A stretch of DNA of 37,912 nt from Chryseobacterium gleum (GCA_945881835.1 CAMCVP010000019.1:1-37912); one strand, 5' to 3'. Positions 18,475 to 26,184 are shown, counted from the stretch's first letter. The notes: generated by a model from the letters alone, not told the origin. Numbers and translations are program-made.

Positions 18475-19400
18475 CAAAGACAGTAATAATAACAGGTTCA
18501 AAAGGCTTTATTGCAGGTAATTTAAATTCACATTTGGTTTCATGTGGCTTTACGTGTGCAGGTGTTTCTCGAAATCCAACCAAATCAAATGAGATTAGTT
18601 GGAACGATTTAGAATTAGGCAGGACTTACGGGCATTATTGGATTCATGCTGCCGGTAAGGCACATGATAAGAGCTCCAATGTGAGCGAGATCGAATACTC
18701 AAAGGCGAATTTATATTTAACCCAAAGGGTTTTTGAATTGTTTGTTTCAGATCCTAATTCTGAGAAATTAATATTTCTCAGTTCTGTTAAGGCTGTCGCT
18801 TCTTCAGTTGAGGGAATCCTTCGAGAAGACCACCAACATCAAGTAGGCAATCCATATGGAAAAACAAAAAAGGATGCAGAAGATTTTTTAATAGCTCAAA
18901 ACTTGCCTCCAAACAAGAAGATTATTATTCTTAGATTGTGCATGACGCATGGCCGAGGCAATAAAGGAAATCTAAATTTATTGTTTAATCTGGTAAAGAA
19001 GGGAATCCCTTATCCATTTGGCTCTTTCTCTAATCAAAGATCTATTTTAAGTGTTGACAATTTGGCATTTATAATAAACTCAATTTTGAACAGTGAAACT
19101 TTTAAATCTGGAGTATACAATGTGGCAGATGACGGGTTTCTTAGTACGACGGAAATTATTTCAATCATTTCAGAAGTATTGGAAAAAAGACCGAGTATTT
19201 TATTTTTCCCTAAAAAAATTGTGTATTTTGGAGTTGGGCTGTTTCGTGTTTTTAGACTTAATTCATTGACTAGTTCATTCAATAAGCTGACCGAGAATTA
19301 TAGGGTTTCCAATGAAAAAATTAAGAAAGAATTAGGGCTTAATGAAATGCCAATTAGCAGTAGAAACGGCCTAAAAACAACTATTAAATCTTTTTTATAA
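18471..19400 (+). CDS. NAD-dependent epimerase/reductase (SDR, WbpV-like)
   Basis: This 309-residue short-chain dehydrogenase begins VIITGSKGFIAGNLNSHL, a slightly altered TGxxGFIG nucleotide loop. The catalytic Tyr and Lys are in NPYGKTKKDAEDFL (Tyr129, Lys133). LSSVKAV provides the Ser. The combination of WbuB-like transferase, SDR and MraY-like transferase is typical of loci making UDP-QuiNAc or FucNAc, where the SDR reduces a 4-keto intermediate (WbpV). The 4,6-dehydratase expected upstream in that pathway (WbpM-type) is not in the window. Overlaps the preceding gene by 4 bp and ends 4 bp before the next. Confidence 0.82.
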   Translation: MTKTVIITGSKGFIAGNLNSHLVSCGFTCAGVSRNPTKSNEISWNDLELGRTYGHYWIHAAGKAHDKSSNVSEIEYSKANLYLTQRVFELFVSDPNSEKLIFLSSVKAVASSVEGILREDHQHQVGNPYGKTKKDAEDFLIAQNLPPNKKIIILRLCMTHGRGNKGNLNLLFNLVKKGIPYPFGSFSNQRSILSVDNLAFIINSILNSETFKSGVYNVADDGFLSTTEIISIISEVLEKRPSILFFPKKIVYFGVGLFRVFRLNSLTSSFNKLTENYRVSNEKIKKELGLNEMPISSRNGLKTTIKSFL

Positions 19401-19404
19401 CACC

Positions 19405-20385
19405 ATGAACGTAGAGATTAGATTAGAGGATGTTTTCCATTTGATTTTTGGATTAGTATTATCTTTTGCGTTGGTTTTGATTTATTTAAAAATTGCACCG
19501 AAGTATGGTATTATTGATCAACCTAACCAGCGGAGTTCGCATTCGAAACCTACCATTCGCGGTGCGGGTGTTGTATTTCCGGTGTTATTTATTGGTTTTA
19601 TATTCTTGTTTGGACATCCTGGTGGATTGGTAGATGTTATCATCGCCATTACTTTATTGGGAATAGTGAGTTTTTATGACGATGTTCGCGATGTTCCTTT
19701 CGGACTGAGGTTATTCGCTCAACTCATTGCTGTGGCTCTTTTATGTAATGAGCTCTTTGTTTGGCTTTGGCCCATTTGGTTGCTGGTTTTCGTGGGCATA
19801 CTAATAATTGCCACCATTAATGCTTTCAACTTCATGGATGGAGTTAATGGAATAACAGGGATATACGGATTGGTTACTTTTGTTTCACTCTACGTTGTGA
19901 AGCAAGACATAGCATTATTAGGATTAATTGCTGCTCTAATGGCTTTCTTGTTTTTCAACCTGCGGAAAAAAGCTAAGTGTTTCAGCGGTGATGTGGGTGC
20001 TGTTTCATTAGCTTTCATTGCAGCGTTTTACATTTTAAATATTTCCGTAGAAACCAAAAATCCTATTTGGGTGTTATTGCTTTCTGTTTATGGCATTGAT
20101 GCGGCAATTACAATATTGTTTCGATTAATTCGCAAAGAGAATATTACGCTTGGTCATCGTACACATTTCTATCAGTATCTTGCCAATGAGAAGCGAATTC
20201 CACACGTTTGGGTCGCTGTTTTTTATGGGGTTGCACAAGGGTTTTTCAACATCGTATTTTTCTATTTTTATAACAAACAGCAGTTTATTCAAATAGGAGC
20301 CACTTTCGGAATTCTTGTATTTGTTTATTTAACACTGCGCATAGCAATGGAAGGAAAGGCCTTGGTGAAGAAAAAACAGGTTTAG
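19405..20385 (+). CDS. Undecaprenyl-phosphate sugar-1-phosphate transferase (WbpL/WecA type)
   Basis: This 326-residue integral membrane protein starts repeat-unit synthesis by moving a HexNAc-1-phosphate from UDP to undecaprenyl phosphate. Motifs of the MraY/WecA family are in order: PNQRSSHSKPTIRGAGVVF (about 33-51), FYDDVRDVPFGLRL with the Asp pair near 91, NAFNFMDGVNGITG (about 137-150), FSGDVGAVSLAF and the loop LGHRTHFYQYLANEKRIPH. About ten membrane helices lie between them. It follows the WbpV-like SDR, and a WbpL-like enzyme using a QuiNAc/FucNAc-type donor is the best fit. It is the last gene before a terminator hairpin, so it closes the long operon. Confidence 0.9.
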   Translation: MNVEIRLEDVFHLIFGLVLSFALVLIYLKIAPKYGIIDQPNQRSSHSKPTIRGAGVVFPVLFIGFIFLFGHPGGLVDVIIAITLLGIVSFYDDVRDVPFGLRLFAQLIAVALLCNELFVWLWPIWLLVFVGILIIATINAFNFMDGVNGITGIYGLVTFVSLYVVKQDIALLGLIAALMAFLFFNLRKKAKCFSGDVGAVSLAFIAAFYILNISVETKNPIWVLLLSVYGIDAAITILFRLIRKENITLGHRTHFYQYLANEKRIPHVWVAVFYGVAQGFFNIVFFYFYNKQQFIQIGATFGILVFVYLTLRIAMEGKALVKKKQV

Positions 20386-20436
20386 AAAACACATTTGAAT
20401 ACAATCTCTATTAAGCATTTGTTATCATATTCAATC

Positions 20437-20459
20437 AAGCCAGTTCGCTGGTTTTTTTT
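20437..20459 (+). terminator. Rho-independent terminator after the wbpL-like gene
   Basis: A stem CCAG/CTGG (440-443 with 448-451) closes a TTCG tetraloop, extended below by A/T and G.T pairs. A run of eight T follows at once (20452-20459). It lies 52 bp past the end of the capsule operon and directly before a good promoter. Confidence 0.75.
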
Positions 20460-20460
20460 A

Positions 20461-20491
20461 TTTGATTTCGTTGCAAGTTGTGGTAAATTTG
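20461..20491 (+). promoter_or_regulatory. Bacteroidota-type promoter for the acyltransferase-rmlBA genes
   Basis: TTTG at 20461-20464 and TAAATTTG at 20484-20491 match the -33 and -7 consensus, with 19 bp between them. The ATG of the next gene starts 7 bp after the -7 box, so the transcript would have almost no leader. This is the best promoter match in the window. Confidence 0.75.
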
Positions 20492-20498
20492 AACACAG

Positions 20499-21035
20499 AT
20501 GAGTAAACCAATAGCCATAGTGGGGGCAGGTGGATTGGGCAAGGAAATAGCTTGCCTAATAAACGTTTTACCCGATTACGAATTGATTGGTTTTTACGAC
20601 GATGGGTTACCGGTTGGACAGACAATTTTAGGAAAACATCCTGTCTTGGGAAGCACGCAAGATTTGATAGATACTAAAGAAGAATTAGCTGTTGCTATTG
20701 CATTTGGCAACCCTTCCACACGGAAAAAAGTGTGGGAGAAATTGCAAGTGAACACACGACTTGCCTTGCCGGTTCTTATTCATCCGCGTGCCTTAGTCAT
20801 GAACAAAGAACGCATATCACTCGGGCAAGGAACGGTCATCTTTCCTTTTTCCATTCTAACGACCGATATTGAGTTGGGTGTTAATTGCCTTGTTCACACT
20901 TGCGCTTCTGTGCATCATGACGTAAGAGTTGGATCTCATTCGGTTATTATGCCCGGCGCTCGTTTAGTCATGAGCGAGCAATTTGATGAAGCTACCTTTG
21001 TTGAAAGTAATTATTTCAAACCCCATTCGTTTTGA
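20499..21035 (+). CDS. PglD/NeuD-like sugar O- or N-acyltransferase, short
   Basis: This 178-residue protein begins IAIVGAGGLGKEIACLI, the Rossmann-like UDP-sugar-binding half of the PglD/NeuD family, with YDDG at about residue 33. The second half has left-handed beta-helix hexapeptides (SLGQGTVIFPFSILTTDIELG, broken across two coils) and the HHDV stretch with the conserved catalytic His. The protein ends soon after GSHSVIMPGARLVMS without the further hexapeptide turns and C-terminal tail of longer family members, so it looks shortened. Together with rmlB and rmlA behind it, acetylation of a dTDP-amino sugar is possible, but no aminotransferase is seen. Confidence 0.75.
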   Translation: MSKPIAIVGAGGLGKEIACLINVLPDYELIGFYDDGLPVGQTILGKHPVLGSTQDLIDTKEELAVAIAFGNPSTRKKVWEKLQVNTRLALPVLIHPRALVMNKERISLGQGTVIFPFSILTTDIELGVNCLVHTCASVHHDVRVGSHSVIMPGARLVMSEQFDEATFVESNYFKPHSF

Positions 21036-21037
21036 AA

Positions 21038-22087
21038 ATGATGCTCATCACAGGCGGTGCGGGCTTTATCGGCTCTCATGTAGTTCGGCACTTTTTGCGA
21101 ACCTATGGTGATATACACGTCGTTAATCTCGACAAACTCACCTATGCAGGAAACCTCGAGAATTTGCGGGATGTAGAACATCTTCCGAATTACACCTTCG
21201 AGAAAGGAGACATTGCAGACGCGACTTTTGTACAATCGCTTTTCGAGAAATACAATTTTTCAGGGGTCATTCACCTAGCAGCAGAATCACACGTAGACCG
21301 CAGCATCTCGAACCCCATGGAGTTTGTGCAAACGAATGTAGTTGGGACTGTTACCCTGTTAAACGCAGCTGTTGCGCATTGGAAAAACAATTTCGAAGGA
21401 AAACGTTTTTATCACGTTTCTACCGATGAAGTATACGGAGAGTTGCACAACCCCGAAGATTTCTTTACCGAAGAAACTTCCTACGATCCGCGTTCCCCGT
21501 ATTCCGCTTCCAAAGCGGCTTCCGACCATTTCGTGCGTGCATATGGAAACACATATGAACTTCCAATTGTAATAAGCAACTGCTCGAACAACTACGGTCC
21601 GAATCACTTCCCCGAAAAATTAATTCCACTCATCATTCACAACATCATTCACCAAAAACCACTTCCAGTATACGGAAAAGGCGAGAATGTGCGCGACTGG
21701 TTGTACGTGGAAGATCACGCTCGAGCAATAGATGATGTCTTCCACAAAGGAAAAATTGGAGAAACTTATAATATTGGTGGATTCAACGAGTGGAAGAACA
21801 TTGATGTGGTGAAGTTGCTTTGCAACATCCTCGATCGAAAGTTAAATCGCGCTCAAGGCGAATCTGAAAAACTGATTCAGTTCGTCACAGACCGCGCTGG
21901 ACACGACTTGCGTTACGCCATAGATTCAACCAAGATTTCGAATGAATTGGGTTGGAAACCTTCGCTTCAGTTTGAAGAGGGATTGGAAAAAACAGTCGAT
22001 TGGTACCTGAACAATTCCGAATGGTTGAACAACGTAACTTCGGGGAACTATCAGAATTATTACAACAGCATGTACGCGAACAGATAA
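21038..22087 (+). CDS. rmlB: dTDP-glucose 4,6-dehydratase
   Basis: This 349-residue SDR enzyme removes water from dTDP-glucose to give dTDP-4-keto-6-deoxyglucose. It shows [30 protein letters not shown], the catalytic [11 protein letters not shown] (Asp-Glu) and [11 protein letters not shown] with Tyr155 and Lys159. A TTG at 21032 would add two residues, but ATG at 21038 (or 21041) fits the family and leaves a 2-bp gap after the acyltransferase stop. The rmlA gene follows after 4 bp. rmlC and rmlD, which would complete dTDP-rhamnose, are absent here. Confidence 0.95.
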   Translation: MMLITGGAGFIGSHVVRHFLRTYGDIHVVNLDKLTYAGNLENLRDVEHLPNYTFEKGDIADATFVQSLFEKYNFSGVIHLAAESHVDRSISNPMEFVQTNVVGTVTLLNAAVAHWKNNFEGKRFYHVSTDEVYGELHNPEDFFTEETSYDPRSPYSASKAASDHFVRAYGNTYELPIVISNCSNNYGPNHFPEKLIPLIIHNIIHQKPLPVYGKGENVRDWLYVEDHARAIDDVFHKGKIGETYNIGGFNEWKNIDVVKLLCNILDRKLNRAQGESEKLIQFVTDRAGHDLRYAIDSTKISNELGWKPSLQFEEGLEKTVDWYLNNSEWLNNVTSGNYQNYYNSMYANR

Positions 22088-22091
22088 GCTT

Positions 22092-22952
22092 ATGAAAGGA
22101 ATTATTCTCGCCGGCGGCTCCGGTACACGTCTTCATCCGCTTACACTCGCGGTGAGTAAACAGCTCATGCCGGTCTACGACAAGCCCATGATTTACTATC
22201 CGCTTTCTGTTCTTATGCTAGCGGGTATTCGTGAGATATTGATTATTTCTACTCCGCATGACTTACCTGGATTCAGAAAATTATTAGGAGACGGTTCGCA
22301 ACTAGGCTGCACCTTCGAATACGCGGAACAACCCGAACCCAACGGACTCGCACAGGCATTCGTTATTGGAGAAGAATTTATTGGGAAAGACAAAGTAGCA
22401 CTGATATTAGGCGACAATATTTTCTACGCAAGCGGTTTAAGTCAATTACTTCAGGCAAGCACACAAGTTGAGGGAGGAAAAGTTTTCGCGTATCATGTGA
22501 ACGACCCAGAGCGCTACGGCGTTGTGGAATTCGACACAGATGGAAAAGTAATTTCTATTGAAGAAAAGCCGTCGCAACCTAAAAGCAATTACGCTGTTCC
22601 TGGATTGTATTTCTACGACAATTCAGTGGTTGAAATTGCTAAGAATCTTAAGCCATCACCTCGCGGAGAATATGAGATTACTGATGTCAATCAAGAATAC
22701 TTAAAACGCGGACAGCTCACTGTAAGTGTTTTCAATCGCGGTACCGCTTGGTTAGATACTGGAACCTTCGCTTCACTCATGCAAGCAGGACAATTCGTTC
22801 AAGTCATGGAAGAACGTCAAGGACAGAAGATTTCCTGCATTGAAGAGATTGCGTATCGCATGGGGTACATCGATCAAGAGCAACTGATAGCATTGGCGCA
22901 ACCGTTGGTGAAGAGTGGTTACGGAAGCTATCTTTTGGGACTCTTAAAATAA
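22092..22952 (+). CDS. rmlA: Glucose-1-phosphate thymidylyltransferase
   Basis: This 286-residue nucleotidyltransferase makes dTDP-glucose from dTTP and glucose-1-phosphate. The signature [22 protein letters not shown] opens the protein, followed by [14 protein letters not shown], the metal-binding ILGDNIFY (about 95-102), [19 protein letters not shown] and [10 protein letters not shown]. Length and motifs are those of the short RmlA class. Order rmlB-rmlA is the last part of the capsule locus. The glucose-1-phosphate it uses could come from the phospho-sugar mutase encoded in the opposite direction just downstream. Confidence 0.95.
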   Translation: MKGIILAGGSGTRLHPLTLAVSKQLMPVYDKPMIYYPLSVLMLAGIREILIISTPHDLPGFRKLLGDGSQLGCTFEYAEQPEPNGLAQAFVIGEEFIGKDKVALILGDNIFYASGLSQLLQASTQVEGGKVFAYHVNDPERYGVVEFDTDGKVISIEEKPSQPKSNYAVPGLYFYDNSVVEIAKNLKPSPRGEYEITDVNQEYLKRGQLTVSVFNRGTAWLDTGTFASLMQAGQFVQVMEERQGQKISCIEEIAYRMGYIDQEQLIALAQPLVKSGYGSYLLGLLK

Positions 22953-22963
22953 ATACCTTCAGT

Positions 22964-23167
22964 GTAAGTTAAAGTAAGTGGCTACGCCGTAAGCCAGACT
23001 GCTCTAAATTACAGCCGTAGGCTATTTACTTCAAATTACCCCGAAGGGACTTATTGACCTAATATAAATTGCTTCGCAGTAAATTAAAGTAAGTGGCTTC
23101 GCCGTAAGTTGGATTGAACTCCATTACAGCCGCAGGCTATTTACTTCAATTTACCCACGCAGTGGAC
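22964..23167. repeat. Family C palindromic word array, copy C3
   Basis: The convergent gap between rmlA and the mutase gene is filled by words GGC-TAC-GCC, AGCC-GTA-GGCT, CCC-GAA-GGG, TGC-TTC-GCA, GGC-TTC-GCC, AGCC-GCA-GGCT and CCAC-GCA-GTGG. Linkers read GTAAGTTAAAGTAAGT or its reverse complement. Two sub-copies are visible (from about 22964 and from about 23079) that differ chiefly in the loop triplets of matching words (TAC/TTC, GTA/GCA). The stop codon of the mutase gene (23168-23170) abuts the last word and lies in linker-like sequence. Confidence 0.88.
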
Positions 23168-24958
23168 TTACCCCGCATTTAGCATTTCATTTTTTATTAG
23201 CTCAATTCTCTGCATAAGCTCAAATTGCGCTTCAGCAATCTCTGCAGCGGAAGACACTTCCTTCCGCAAAGAAAAGTAAAACTTAATCTTTGGCTCGGTG
23301 CCGCTTGGACGAGCGCTGATCTTGCTGCCGTCGGTGAGGATGAATTGCAAGACGTCTGAGCTGGGGTAGGGGAGCGTGGTTACTTCACCCGAGATCATGT
23401 TTTTACAAGTGCCTGCTTTCACGTCGTGAAGCTCGGCAAGCGCTACGCCGCCAAGGGTTTGAGGAGGTTGGTTGCGTAAGCGCGACATCATGCTCTGAAT
23501 CTGCGCAACGCCGTCTATTCCCTTCAACGTAATACTTACCAACTCTTCTTGGAACACACCGTGTTGTAGGTAGAGGTCTTTCAACATGCCCCACATCGTT
23601 GTTCCTTTACTCTGCGCGTATGCTGCGATCTCTGCAAACTGAACCGCCGACAACGCAGCGTCTTTATCGCGAACAAAATCACTCACCAAATAGCCGTAAC
23701 TCTCTTCTCCTCCGGCTACGAAATTCTCTTTTCCTTCTTTCTCTTTGATTAATCCCGCAATAAACTTAAATCCTGTAAGCGTGTCGTAACAAGGCACATT
23801 GAACGACTGCGCAATGCGGGCTATCAATTCGGTTGTCACAATCGTCTTTCCAATAAACGGATGCTCAGGTAATTTTCCTTTTTCCTTTCCAACCAACAAA
23901 CGATAATACACCAACAAGCTTCCCGCCTGATTTCCATTAATCAATACCAATTCATTCTGATCGTTTCTCACTGCCAATCCCACACGATCGGTATCGGGAT
24001 CTGTTCCCAAAACCAATTCAGCATTCACCTTTTCTCCCAATTCCAACGCCATCTTCATAGCAGACTTCTCTTCCGGATTCGGCGACTCCACCGTAGGAAA
24101 ATTCCCATCAGGCACCGCCTGTTCTTCCACCACATTCACATTCGAAAATCCCAACGCCGCCAACGTCTTCGGCACCAACGTTATCCCCGATCCATGTATA
24201 GAAGTATACACAATAGAGATATCATTCTCACTCTTCACAGCCTCTTCCGAAAGCGTCAATCCACGGACGAGTTCCAAATATTTTTCTTCTACGTAAGACG
24301 GTACCTCAAGCACATCTCCCTTCTTTCCGAAGGAATCTTTCGAAGAATCTTGTGCAACATCTTGCAAAGTATTTGCATCTTGCGTAGCACTGGCACCTGT
24401 CATAGCATCCTTCACCTCATTGATTATGCCCGAGTCATTCGGCGGCAAAATCTGTCCGCCATCGCTCCAATACACTTTGTATCCGTTGTATTCTTTCGGA
24501 TTGTGCGAAGCGGTGATAACTATACCTGCTGTGCACTTCAATTCACGAACGGTGAACGACAACAACGGGGTCGGACGTAATTCAGAATACAAATAAACAC
24601 GAATGCCATTTTCAGCTAGAATATCTGCAGCAATTTTCGAGAAATAACTCGAGTTATTTCTCGAATCATACGCTATCGCCACCGAACCCTCACCACCCAC
24701 TTGCGCGTGGTGTTTCAAAATATAATTCGCCAAACCTTGCGTGGCCATACCCACGGTATACTTGTTCATGCGCATACTTCCCACACCCATCACACCGCGC
24801 AATCCACCTGTTCCAAATTCCAAATCGGAATAAAACGAATCAATAAACAACTTCTCATCTACACGCTCCATGCGTTCAATCTCTGCACGCGTCTCAGCGT
24901 CTAAATCGTAAGTCTTCCACAAGCGTGCTTTTTCTTTGGCGGATTCTAATGCTGTCAT
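23168..24958 (-). CDS. Phospho-sugar mutase (phosphoglucomutase/phosphomannomutase)
   Basis: This 596-residue cytoplasmic enzyme interconverts hexose 1- and 6-phosphates and would feed the nucleotide-sugar pathways of the capsule. Four family motifs are seen: TASHNPKEYNGYKVY with phosphoserine Ser151, DPDTDRVG (about 320) for the metal, GGEESYGYL (about 412) and RPSGTEPKIKFYF (about 547) for phosphate binding. I place the start at 24958 (MTALESAKEKARL): an in-frame ATG at 25003 would add 15 residues, but these are coded by repeat array B1 and by the likely -7 box. Residues about 190-212 (QDANTLQDVAQDSSKDS) are coded by a family F palindromic array inserted in frame. Confidence 0.92.
   Translation of the reverse strand: MTALESAKEKARLWKTYDLDAETRAEIERMERVDEKLFIDSFYSDLEFGTGGLRGVMGVGSMRMNKYTVGMATQGLANYILKHHAQVGGEGSVAIAYDSRNNSSYFSKIAADILAENGIRVYLYSELRPTPLLSFTVRELKCTAGIVITASHNPKEYNGYKVYWSDGGQILPPNDSGIINEVKDAMTGASATQDANTLQDVAQDSSKDSFGKKGDVLEVPSYVEEKYLELVRGLTLSEEAVKSENDISIVYTSIHGSGITLVPKTLAALGFSNVNVVEEQAVPDGNFPTVESPNPEEKSAMKMALELGEKVNAELVLGTDPDTDRVGLAVRNDQNELVLINGNQAGSLLVYYRLLVGKEKGKLPEHPFIGKTIVTTELIARIAQSFNVPCYDTLTGFKFIAGLIKEKEGKENFVAGGEESYGYLVSDFVRDKDAALSAVQFAEIAAYAQSKGTTMWGMLKDLYLQHGVFQEELVSITLKGIDGVAQIQSMMSRLRNQPPQTLGGVALAELHDVKAGTCKNMISGEVTTLPYPSSDVLQFILTDGSKISARPSGTEPKIKFYFSLRKEVSSAAEIAEAQFELMQRIELIKNEMLNAG
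24325..24389. repeat. Family F palindromic word array inside the mutase gene
   Basis: On the plus strand five words follow one another: TTCC-GAA-GGAA, TTC-GAA-GAA, TGT-GCA-ACA, TGCAAA-GTA-TTTGCA and TGC-GTA-GCA, each pair separated by TCT (AGA on the coding strand). All are perfect stems with three-base loops. The array stays open in the coding frame and gives a polar, Gln-Asp-rich stretch. The first two words and their linker also occur at 5830-5857 in an intergenic region. Confidence 0.88.
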
Positions 24959-24975
24959 TTCTTGTTTGTTTGGAA

Positions 24976-24983
24976 CAAAGATA
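24976..24983 (-). promoter_or_regulatory. Candidate -7 box of the mutase gene
   Basis: On the minus strand TATCTTTG matches TAnnTTTG and ends 17 bp before the chosen ATG at 24958. It begins 2 bp after the outermost word of array B1. The box lies inside the longer frame starting at 25003, which argues for the shorter protein. No -33 TTG is present at proper spacing. Confidence 0.55.
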
Positions 24984-24985
24984 AT

Positions 24986-25131
24986 CACTTCGTGATCAAT
25001 CATCTTTGATGATCAATCCTCCGGATCAATCGCCTTGCGATCAATCGTTCCGATTAATCCGAAGGATTGATCACCGCAGGTGATTGATTGCACAGCAATT
25101 GATCTGACAACGTCAGATTGATCACGAAGTG
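24986..25131. repeat. Family B palindromic word array, copy B1
   Basis: Ten words in order on the plus strand: CAC-TTC-GTG, CATC-TTT-GATG, CC-TCC-GG, CGC-CTT-GCG, CG-TTC-CG, CC-GAA-GG, CACC-GCA-GGTG, TGC-ACA-GCA, CTGAC-AAC-GTCAG, CAC-GAA-GTG. The first four linkers are ATCAAT, the fifth is the self-complementary ATTAAT and the last four are ATTGAT, the reverse complement of the first. On the minus strand nine of the ten words match array B2 in the same order. Confidence 0.95.
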
Positions 25132-25148
25132 GTTATGAGCCCCATAGG

Positions 25149-25303
25149 GCGACATGTGAAATGCCCCCAGTGAAGCTGGGGGATAAAAGTTTAGATAAAA
25201 ACTGAATTTAAAAAGCAAAGGTTCCAATTATGCAATAGGAATTACGCAGTAGGAACAACGAAGTTCTAACAACGAAGTTCCCAGGGGCATTTCGAATGTC
25301 GCT
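25149..25303. repeat. Small element with 19-bp inverted ends (MITE-like)
   Basis: GCGACATGTGAAATGCCCC at 25149-25167 and its near reverse complement at 25285-25303 match at 17 of 19 positions and enclose 117 bp. Inside are a strong hairpin, CCCCCAG-TGAAG-CTGGGGG (25164-25182), and family E words (AC-GCA-GT, AAC-GAA-GTT twice; 25226-25283). A further hairpin GCTCG-ATAAA-CGAGC (25302-25316) overlaps the right end. No target-site duplication was identified and no gene is present. Confidence 0.6.
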
Positions 25304-25407
25304 CGATAAACGAGCTCAAAAGGTCTAGAAATTGTTTGTTTTTTGAAATTTACAGATATCACGTAAGTGTCTGTAAAAGAAGATTATAAACACTTTAAAG
25401 AAACCAA

Positions 25408-25491
25408 ACTTCCGAGTTTGGCACGTTTTCACTTCCGAGTTTGGCGCATTTTTACTTCCGAGTTTGGCTCTGTTTTACTTCCGAGTTTGGC
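25408..25491. repeat. Four 15-bp direct repeats at 23-bp spacing
   Basis: ACTTCCGAGTTTGGC occurs identically at 25408, 25431, 25454 and 25477. The three 8-bp spacers (acgttttc, gcattttt, tctgtttt) differ but are T-rich at their ends. The first copy is preceded by CCA, making CCAAACT-TCCG-AGTTTGG a complete palindrome; the other copies have lost the left half of the stem. The repeats lie between the MITE-like element and array A1. Confidence 0.9.
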
Positions 25492-25497
25492 ATCTTA

Positions 25498-25584
25498 CGG
25501 CGAAGCCGATGACACAACACGTTGTGATGACCTTCTGCGAAGGATGACGGCAAAGCCGATGACCCTTCGGGATGACGCTTCGCG
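25498..25584. repeat. Family A palindromic word array, copy A1
   Basis: Six words joined by ATGA: CGGC-GAA-GCCG, CACAACACGTTGTG, CCTTC-TGC-GAAGG, CGGC-AAA-GCCG, CCC-TTC-GGG and CGC-TTC-GCG. The first and fourth words differ only in the first loop base. It lies on the higA side of the gap between the mutase gene and higA. Confidence 0.93.
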
Positions 25585-25597
25585 AAATCTTCCCTTC

Positions 25598-25681
25598 TCT
25601 TCCCCTTTCTTAACTTTTCTTACCTATTAACGCAACATTCGTGCTTCGCACATTCTTCCCCTTTCTTAACCTCTCTTACCT
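25598..25681. repeat. 28-bp direct repeat overlapping the higA 3' end
   Basis: Copies at 25598-25625 and 25654-25681 match at 26 of 28 positions, spaced by 28 bp. The second copy contains the last codons and stop of higA (minus strand), so the gene's 3' tail is repeated just downstream. The 12 bases AAGAGAGGTTAA at the higA end also form the end of the four-helix-bundle gene at 37663-37674. Confidence 0.75.
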
Positions 25682-26184
25682 TTCACCTTCTGAATCCTCT
25701 CCATTTCTTTTTCATTCAAAAAAGTAGGAACCAGGTCTTTCATGTTAATGGAAAGAAAGTGGTGCAGAATAACTAGATCTTTAAGAGTAAACGGAGAAAG
25801 ACCATTGATTAATTCAGAGATATACGTTTTGCTTTTGTGTCCGAGTACAGCGGTTAAATCGCCTTGAGTTAAATTCAAAGCTTTTAATCTGAGTTTGATT
25901 TTCTTTTTTCTTTTTTGAAAGAACACCCTCTCTTTTGCAACAAATTCCTCCGCAGCGTCGCTCTCAATCACCTGAAGATCGGTTACCAAATCAACATGAC
26001 TCCAATGCTGCTTTTCATAAAGCTCAATCATGTCAAATACTTTTTCTCTGGCAGGAATATACTTAGAATTTTCAATACTCATCAGTCTGAGTATTTTACT
26101 TGCTTCCAATGCCCGCTCGAGCTCAAGCTCGCTTGAAATCACGCCTTTTTTTAGCAATTTTTCTAAATCGAATGGTTCAATCAT
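25666..26184 (-). CDS. higA: HigA-type antitoxin with HTH domain
   Basis: This 172-residue protein is the likely antitoxin and repressor of the HigB toxin encoded just upstream. The first 85 residues are mostly helical with no strong match. Residues about 95-150 form an XRE-like helix-turn-helix: LRLKALNLTQGDLTAVLG, then HKSKTYISELINGLSPFTL as recognition helix and turn. The C-terminus is basic (KVKGKRG). The start codon overlaps the toxin stop as TAATG, which couples translation. Family antitoxins bind the toxin's catalytic face and an operator in the promoter; a perfect 7-bp inverted repeat upstream of higB is a candidate. The 3' end is repeated downstream. Confidence 0.85.
   Translation of the reverse strand: MIEPFDLEKLLKKGVISSELELERALEASKILRLMSIENSKYIPAREKVFDMIELYEKQHWSHVDLVTDLQVIESDAAEEFVAKERVFFQKRKKKIKLRLKALNLTQGDLTAVLGHKSKTYISELINGLSPFTLKDLVILHHFLSINMKDLVPTFLNEKEMERIQKVKGKRG

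Noticed and set aside
24194-24580. Plus-strand frame of 128 codons
   Set aside because: It lies antisense within the mutase gene, whose motifs and length are clear; the composition is that of a shadow frame.
25367-25630. Open frame of 87 codons on the plus strand
   Set aside because: It is coded almost wholly by the 15-bp repeats and array A1 and its start has no promoter or family-like residues; repeat DNA simply stays open in this frame.
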